NCBI GenBank assembly: GCA_021839365.1
Contig: JAKCBB010000025.1
Span: forward strand, 1-7,113
Source of the DNA: a bacterium
GTDB lineage: Bacteria; Patescibacteriota; Minisyncoccia; UBA6257; Colwellbacteraceae
Direction: 5' to 3'
DNA: 7,113 bases
How positions within the stretch are numbered: position 1 is the stretch's first letter; every line of letters begins with the position of its first letter. Of this stretch, positions 4,410 through 7,113 are shown in pieces. The notes below the pieces were generated by a model. It worked only from the letters and a program-made list of their open reading frames with translations. It did no database searches and was not told the origin of the DNA. The translations under genes were made by a program, and so were the position numbers.

Positions 4410-6913
4410 AAAAAATAACCGCAAGAATATATTTTGACGAGCCCCTGATAAGGTTGTCTCATCTGGAAAGGGTTTTTTCGGGAATAATAACTTCGGTTTG
4501 GGAGATCGTCTTCGTGGTTTCCTCTTTCGTGCTTCTCGCGTCAACCGTGCCGCCCCTGCGCTACGCGGGAGCGTTTATGTTTTTATTCGTTCTAAACACC
4601 GCTTATCATTTTTTTCAGGGGAGAAGGGAACTTTCCATAATCTCCGACTCTAAAAAGGCGAATGCCGCGGATTTTCTTACGCCTAAGGCGCGAAATATTA
4701 TCGTGTCGGCGTACGGCAGATCGCGGGTTTTCGGCGGCGGCCCTCTTTTGTATATCGCGGCCGAGCTTTTGAGGGAACCGGTTGTCAGAGAGGCTCTGCT
4801 TAGGATGGATGTAAACGGGAAAGAAATGGAAGACAAGATAGACGAGAAGATAGAAAAAAGTTTGTCTACGAAACTTCCGCAGGAAAAAATTGCCAATGAC
4901 ATTTCAAAGCTGGCGGCGGCCGCGGTGCCGTTAGCTTTTTATGCCGGAAGGAAATTTGTCGGACCGGCGGATCTTTTCGCGGCTTTGCGCGAAATAGAAG
5001 AAGATCGGATAACTTCTGTTTTTGATATGTTCGAGATAGCGTCCGGAGATCTGGAAAGAGCGCTTATCTTCGGAAGATTCAACGGGTCCGTTGCCCTGCC
5101 TTCCAGTCTCGGCGGATTTATCGGGACGCCTTATGGCATGAGACATAGATATATGAACCGGTCGTGGACCGCCAGGCCAACGCCGTTCTTGGATAAATAC
5201 AGCGCGGATTTAACGGATTTAGCCAGGGCTGGAAAAATGGGGTTCATGATCAATCATGAGGAAGAATACGACCGGCTTTTGGATACGCTCTCGAGGCCGA
5301 ATAAACCGAACGCGCTTTTGGTCGGCGATCCGGGCGCGGGCAAGGAGACTATCGTGGCGCATCTGGCTTACATGATAAGCAAGGATGACATTCCGTCTCC
5401 GCTTTTTGACAAGAGAGTGGTTGCTTTGGATATAGGCGATATTATCGCCGGAGCGGATCAGGCGGAGATAGAGGAGAGGATAAAAAAAGTTTTTTCCGAG
5501 ATTAACGCGGCCGGGAATATAATACTTTTCATAAATGATTTTCACAACTTGGTGAGAACCGCCGACGGAAAGGGGCTGAACGCAGCGGATGCGTTTCTTC
5601 CTTATATACTCTCCAATGATTTTCCGGCCATAGCCTCGACTTATCCGAAGGAGTACAAGCAATTTATAGAATCCAACGGCTCGATTAATAGCGCGTTCCA
5701 GATTATTAACGTGCGCGAGCTTGACGAGGACGAGGCGGAAAGGGTTCTTATATACGACAGTCTTTTGCTTGAGAAAACCTATAGGATAAAGATCTCTTTC
5801 GCGGCGGTTAAGTCGGCTGTCCAGCTGGCGCACCGCTATTTTGGCGACAGAAGGCTGCCGTCTTCAGCCGACGACCTGCTTAAAGAAGCGCTTGCGGACG
5901 CCAGCCGCAGAAGAAAAGGAATTCTTGAAGCGGAAGACGTCGTGGCGGCCGCGGAGCGCAGAGTAAACGTTCCCATACACCGCCCCGGAAAAGAAGAGTC
6001 CGAAACGCTTCTTAACATGGAGAAGATAATACACGAGAAGCTTATCGATCAGGAGCAGGCGGTCACCGCGGTTTCGAGAGCTTTAAGGGAATACAGGAGC
6101 GGACTGAGCCGCAGAGGCGGACCGATAGCCGCATTCCTATTCGTAGGTCCGACCGGAGTCGGAAAAACGGAACTTGCAAAAATATTGGCCGAGATACAAT
6201 TCGGATCCCAAAATGCCATGGCGCGTTTCGATATGTCCGAATATCAAGACAAGCAAAGCGTCGCTAGGTTTATCGGCTCTCCCGACGGGGCTATGTCCGG
6301 GGATTTGACAGACAGAATAATAGAACATCCTTATAGCCTTGTTCTTCTGGATGAGTTCGAAAAAGCGCATCCGGATATTCTTAATCTTTTCCTGCAGGTT
6401 TTCGACGACGGCAGACTCACCGACAGTACCGGACGCGTGGCGAATTTTCAAAATTCGATAATTATCGCTACCTCGAACGCGCACTCCGATATAATAAACA
6501 CCGCTTTAGGGTCGGGGGAAAGCATGGATGATGTTTCAGGATATCTCAAACAAAGACTGACGGATGTTTTCAAACCGGAGCTGTTAAACAGGTTCAGCGG
6601 GATAATTATTTTCAAATCTCTTTCGCCGGATGACTTGAAGTCGATAGCTAAATTGCAGATCGCGGAATTGGCATCGTCTTTAAAGGAAGCGCAAGATATT
6701 GATTTAACCTGCGATGATGCGGCAATAGACTTGCTGGTTCAGCTGGGATACGATCCGGCTTTCGGCGCGCGGCCCCTCCGTGGCGTTATTTCCGACAGGA
6801 TAAAGAGCGAACTCTCGGAAAAGATATTGAGCGGCGATATTAAAAGAGGCGGGTCGGTTTCGCTCGGCGCAAACGGTGAAAAATTTGTTTTCAAGCCGGA
6901 AGACGATAAATAA
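4406..6913 (+). CDS. Membrane-anchored, divergent Clp-type (ClpA/ClpC-like) double AAA+ protein
   Basis: An 835-residue Clp/Hsp100 relative. Two membrane helices lie at about 26-48 and 52-70. Residues 85-222 resemble two degraded Clp N-repeats. AAA-1 (about 285-450) has Walker A GDPGAGKE (307-314, Glu replacing Thr/Ser), Walker B LFINDFH with Asn377-Asp378 instead of Asp-Glu, and INSAF (427-431) where Clp proteins have an Arg-Arg finger. AAA-2 (about 540-735) looks active: GPTGVGKT (581-588), LLDEFEKAH with D649-E650, sensor-1 N691 and Arg finger R729 in ELLNRF. The C-terminal domain has sensor-2 GARPLR (787-792). There is no ClpB-type middle domain and no IGF/IGL-type ClpP loop. Both pore loops lack the usual aromatic residue: AGADQAE (348-354) for AGAKYRG, and SPDGAMSG (625-632) for a longer GYVGY loop. 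Translation is coupled to the upstream membrane protein. Family membership is certain; a role in threading substrates to a protease is doubtful. Confidence 0.95.
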   Translation: MKKITARIYFDEPLIRLSHLERVFSGIITSVWEIVFVVSSFVLLASTVPPLRYAGAFMFLFVLNTAYHFFQGRRELSIISDSKKANAADFLTPKARNIIVSAYGRSRVFGGGPLLYIAAELLREPVVREALLRMDVNGKEMEDKIDEKIEKSLSTKLPQEKIANDISKLAAAAVPLAFYAGRKFVGPADLFAALREIEEDRITSVFDMFEIASGDLERALIFGRFNGSVALPSSLGGFIGTPYGMRHRYMNRSWTARPTPFLDKYSADLTDLARAGKMGFMINHEEEYDRLLDTLSRPNKPNALLVGDPGAGKETIVAHLAYMISKDDIPSPLFDKRVVALDIGDIIAGADQAEIEERIKKVFSEINAAGNIILFINDFHNLVRTADGKGLNAADAFLPYILSNDFPAIASTYPKEYKQFIESNGSINSAFQIINVRELDEDEAERVLIYDSLLLEKTYRIKISFAAVKSAVQLAHRYFGDRRLPSSADDLLKEALADASRRRKGILEAEDVVAAAERRVNVPIHRPGKEESETLLNMEKIIHEKLIDQEQAVTAVSRALREYRSGLSRRGGPIAAFLFVGPTGVGKTELAKILAEIQFGSQNAMARFDMSEYQDKQSVARFIGSPDGAMSGDLTDRIIEHPYSLVLLDEFEKAHPDILNLFLQVFDDGRLTDSTGRVANFQNSIIIATSNAHSDIINTALGSGESMDDVSGYLKQRLTDVFKPELLNRFSGIIIFKSLSPDDLKSIAKLQIAELASSLKEAQDIDLTCDDAAIDLLVQLGYDPAFGARPLRGVISDRIKSELSEKILSGDIKRGGSVSLGANGEKFVFKPEDDK

Positions 6914-7039
6914 AAATCCCAACCAGGACCACCTCCCAACGGCCACGCCGTACCGCAGCTCCAACGGAGACCGTATCCGGATAATGGAGGGTTACGGCCC
7001 CGCCAACCAACTCCCGCGATCATAGCAATGGTTCGGCAA
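6914..7039 (+). other. GC-rich spacer after the AAA+ gene, possible coding remnant
   Basis: No T-rich terminator follows the AAA+ stop. A 5-bp hairpin (6939-6943 with 6947-6951) and the palindrome TATCCGGATA (6974-6983) are present. The third frame is open up to TAG at 7023-7025 and reads plausibly near its end (YRSSNGDRIRIMEGYGPAN), but has no start codon before the internal ATG at 6984. GC content is clearly higher than the AT-rich sequence on either side. Confidence 0.3.
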
Positions 7040-7067
7040 TTCAATATCCGTCTGATTCTGCTAAAAT
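7040..7067 (+). promoter_or_regulatory. Possible leaderless promoter of the gene at the window end
   Basis: TAAAAT (7062-7067) matches five of six -10 consensus bases and ends 6 bases before the ATG at 7074. A weak -35 (TTCAAT, 7040-7045) lies 16 bases further up. No Shine-Dalgarno site is present. Confidence 0.35.
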
Positions 7068-7073
7068 GTATCC

Positions 7074-7113
7074 ATGTATGATAAGGCAAACGAGCGAAGC
7101 TCGTTCACGTTGA
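7074..7113 (+). CDS. 5' end of a gene with a prepilin-like start (partial, 13 codons)
   Basis: ATG at 7074 opens a frame that continues past the window edge, reading MYDKANERSSFTL. A short charged leader followed by small residues and FTL is how class III-type signal sequences of type IV pilins and pseudopilins begin, usually with Gly before FTLIE. Here Ser takes the Gly position. The last visible base, A, is compatible with an Ile codon coming next. The decisive hydrophobic helix lies outside the window. The first codons include a 7-bp hairpin (7089-7095 with 7099-7105, GAA loop), so a non-coding intergenic hairpin is the alternative reading. Confidence 0.4.
   Translation, partial: MYDKANERSSFTL
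7089..7105. repeat. 7-bp hairpin with a GAA triloop
   Basis: AACGAGC-GAA-GCTCGTT forms a perfect stem. It lies inside the putative 5' coding end of the last gene. On the minus strand it is followed by TTGCCTT, too weak a T-tract for a confident terminator. Confidence 0.6.

Noticed and set aside
5219..5833. 204-codon open frame on the minus strand
   Set aside because: It lies wholly inside the AAA+ gene, opposite conserved Clp motifs. Its product is Arg/Tyr-rich with no recognisable domain, so it is a shadow frame.
6739..7089. 116-codon minus-strand frame across the end of the AAA+ gene
   Set aside because: It overlaps the conserved sensor-2 coding region. The product is Trp/Gly/Arg/Pro-rich, as expected from antisense of GC-rich sequence, and no start signal is present.
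1..7113. CRISPR arrays, tRNA or rRNA genes
   Set aside because: No regularly spaced repeats, no cloverleaf with a CCA-type end and no conserved rRNA segments were seen on either strand.

Overview
The window looks like a fragment of a small-genome, uncultured bacterium, most plausibly a Candidate Phyla Radiation (Patescibacteria-like) member. That placement is inferred from the membrane-anchored, divergent Clp-type AAA+ protein, the many short genes without clear relatives and the scarcity of Shine-Dalgarno sites in front of the apparent core genes. No rRNA, tRNA or marker gene is present to confirm it.

Layout. Bases 2-127 are the GC-rich 3' end of an unidentified gene. Two bases later begins a C39-like cysteine peptidase (130-635), broken by a single-base frameshift near 358. 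A mostly non-coding stretch (636-882) leads to a compact cassette: a promoter, a 69-aa hydrophilic peptide gene (968-1177) with a strong SD, and a hairpin, with 18-bp near-perfect inverted repeats at the predicted ends of its transcript. A 140-aa protein of unknown function follows (1224-1646). Convergent to it on the minus strand is an M16-family zinc peptidase (3055-1706). Upstream of that, also on the minus strand, is a two-gene operon: a RimJ/RimL-type GNAT acetyltransferase (3974-3354) and a 72-aa hydrophilic protein (3347-3129), closed by a strong Rho-independent terminator. Divergent from it on the plus strand are a 113-aa membrane protein (4068-4409) and an 835-aa membrane-anchored Clp-like AAA+ protein (4406-6913), overlapping by 4 bp. 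The window ends with the first 13 codons of a gene (7074-) whose start resembles a prepilin leader.

How the parts relate. The 4068-6913 pair probably forms one membrane complex. The AAA+ protein has lost catalytic residues in its first ATPase ring and the aromatic pore-loop residue in both rings, so it is unlikely to be an ordinary Clp unfoldase. The genes appear to fall into two classes. Three starts (3055 minus, 4068 and 7074 plus) have a -10-like box 6-7 nt before the ATG, as expected for leaderless mRNAs. The two small-peptide cassettes instead carry strong SD sites, and look acquired. A speculative reading of the peptidases, acetyltransferase and small peptides as a peptide-modification locus is given in the findings, with its weaknesses.
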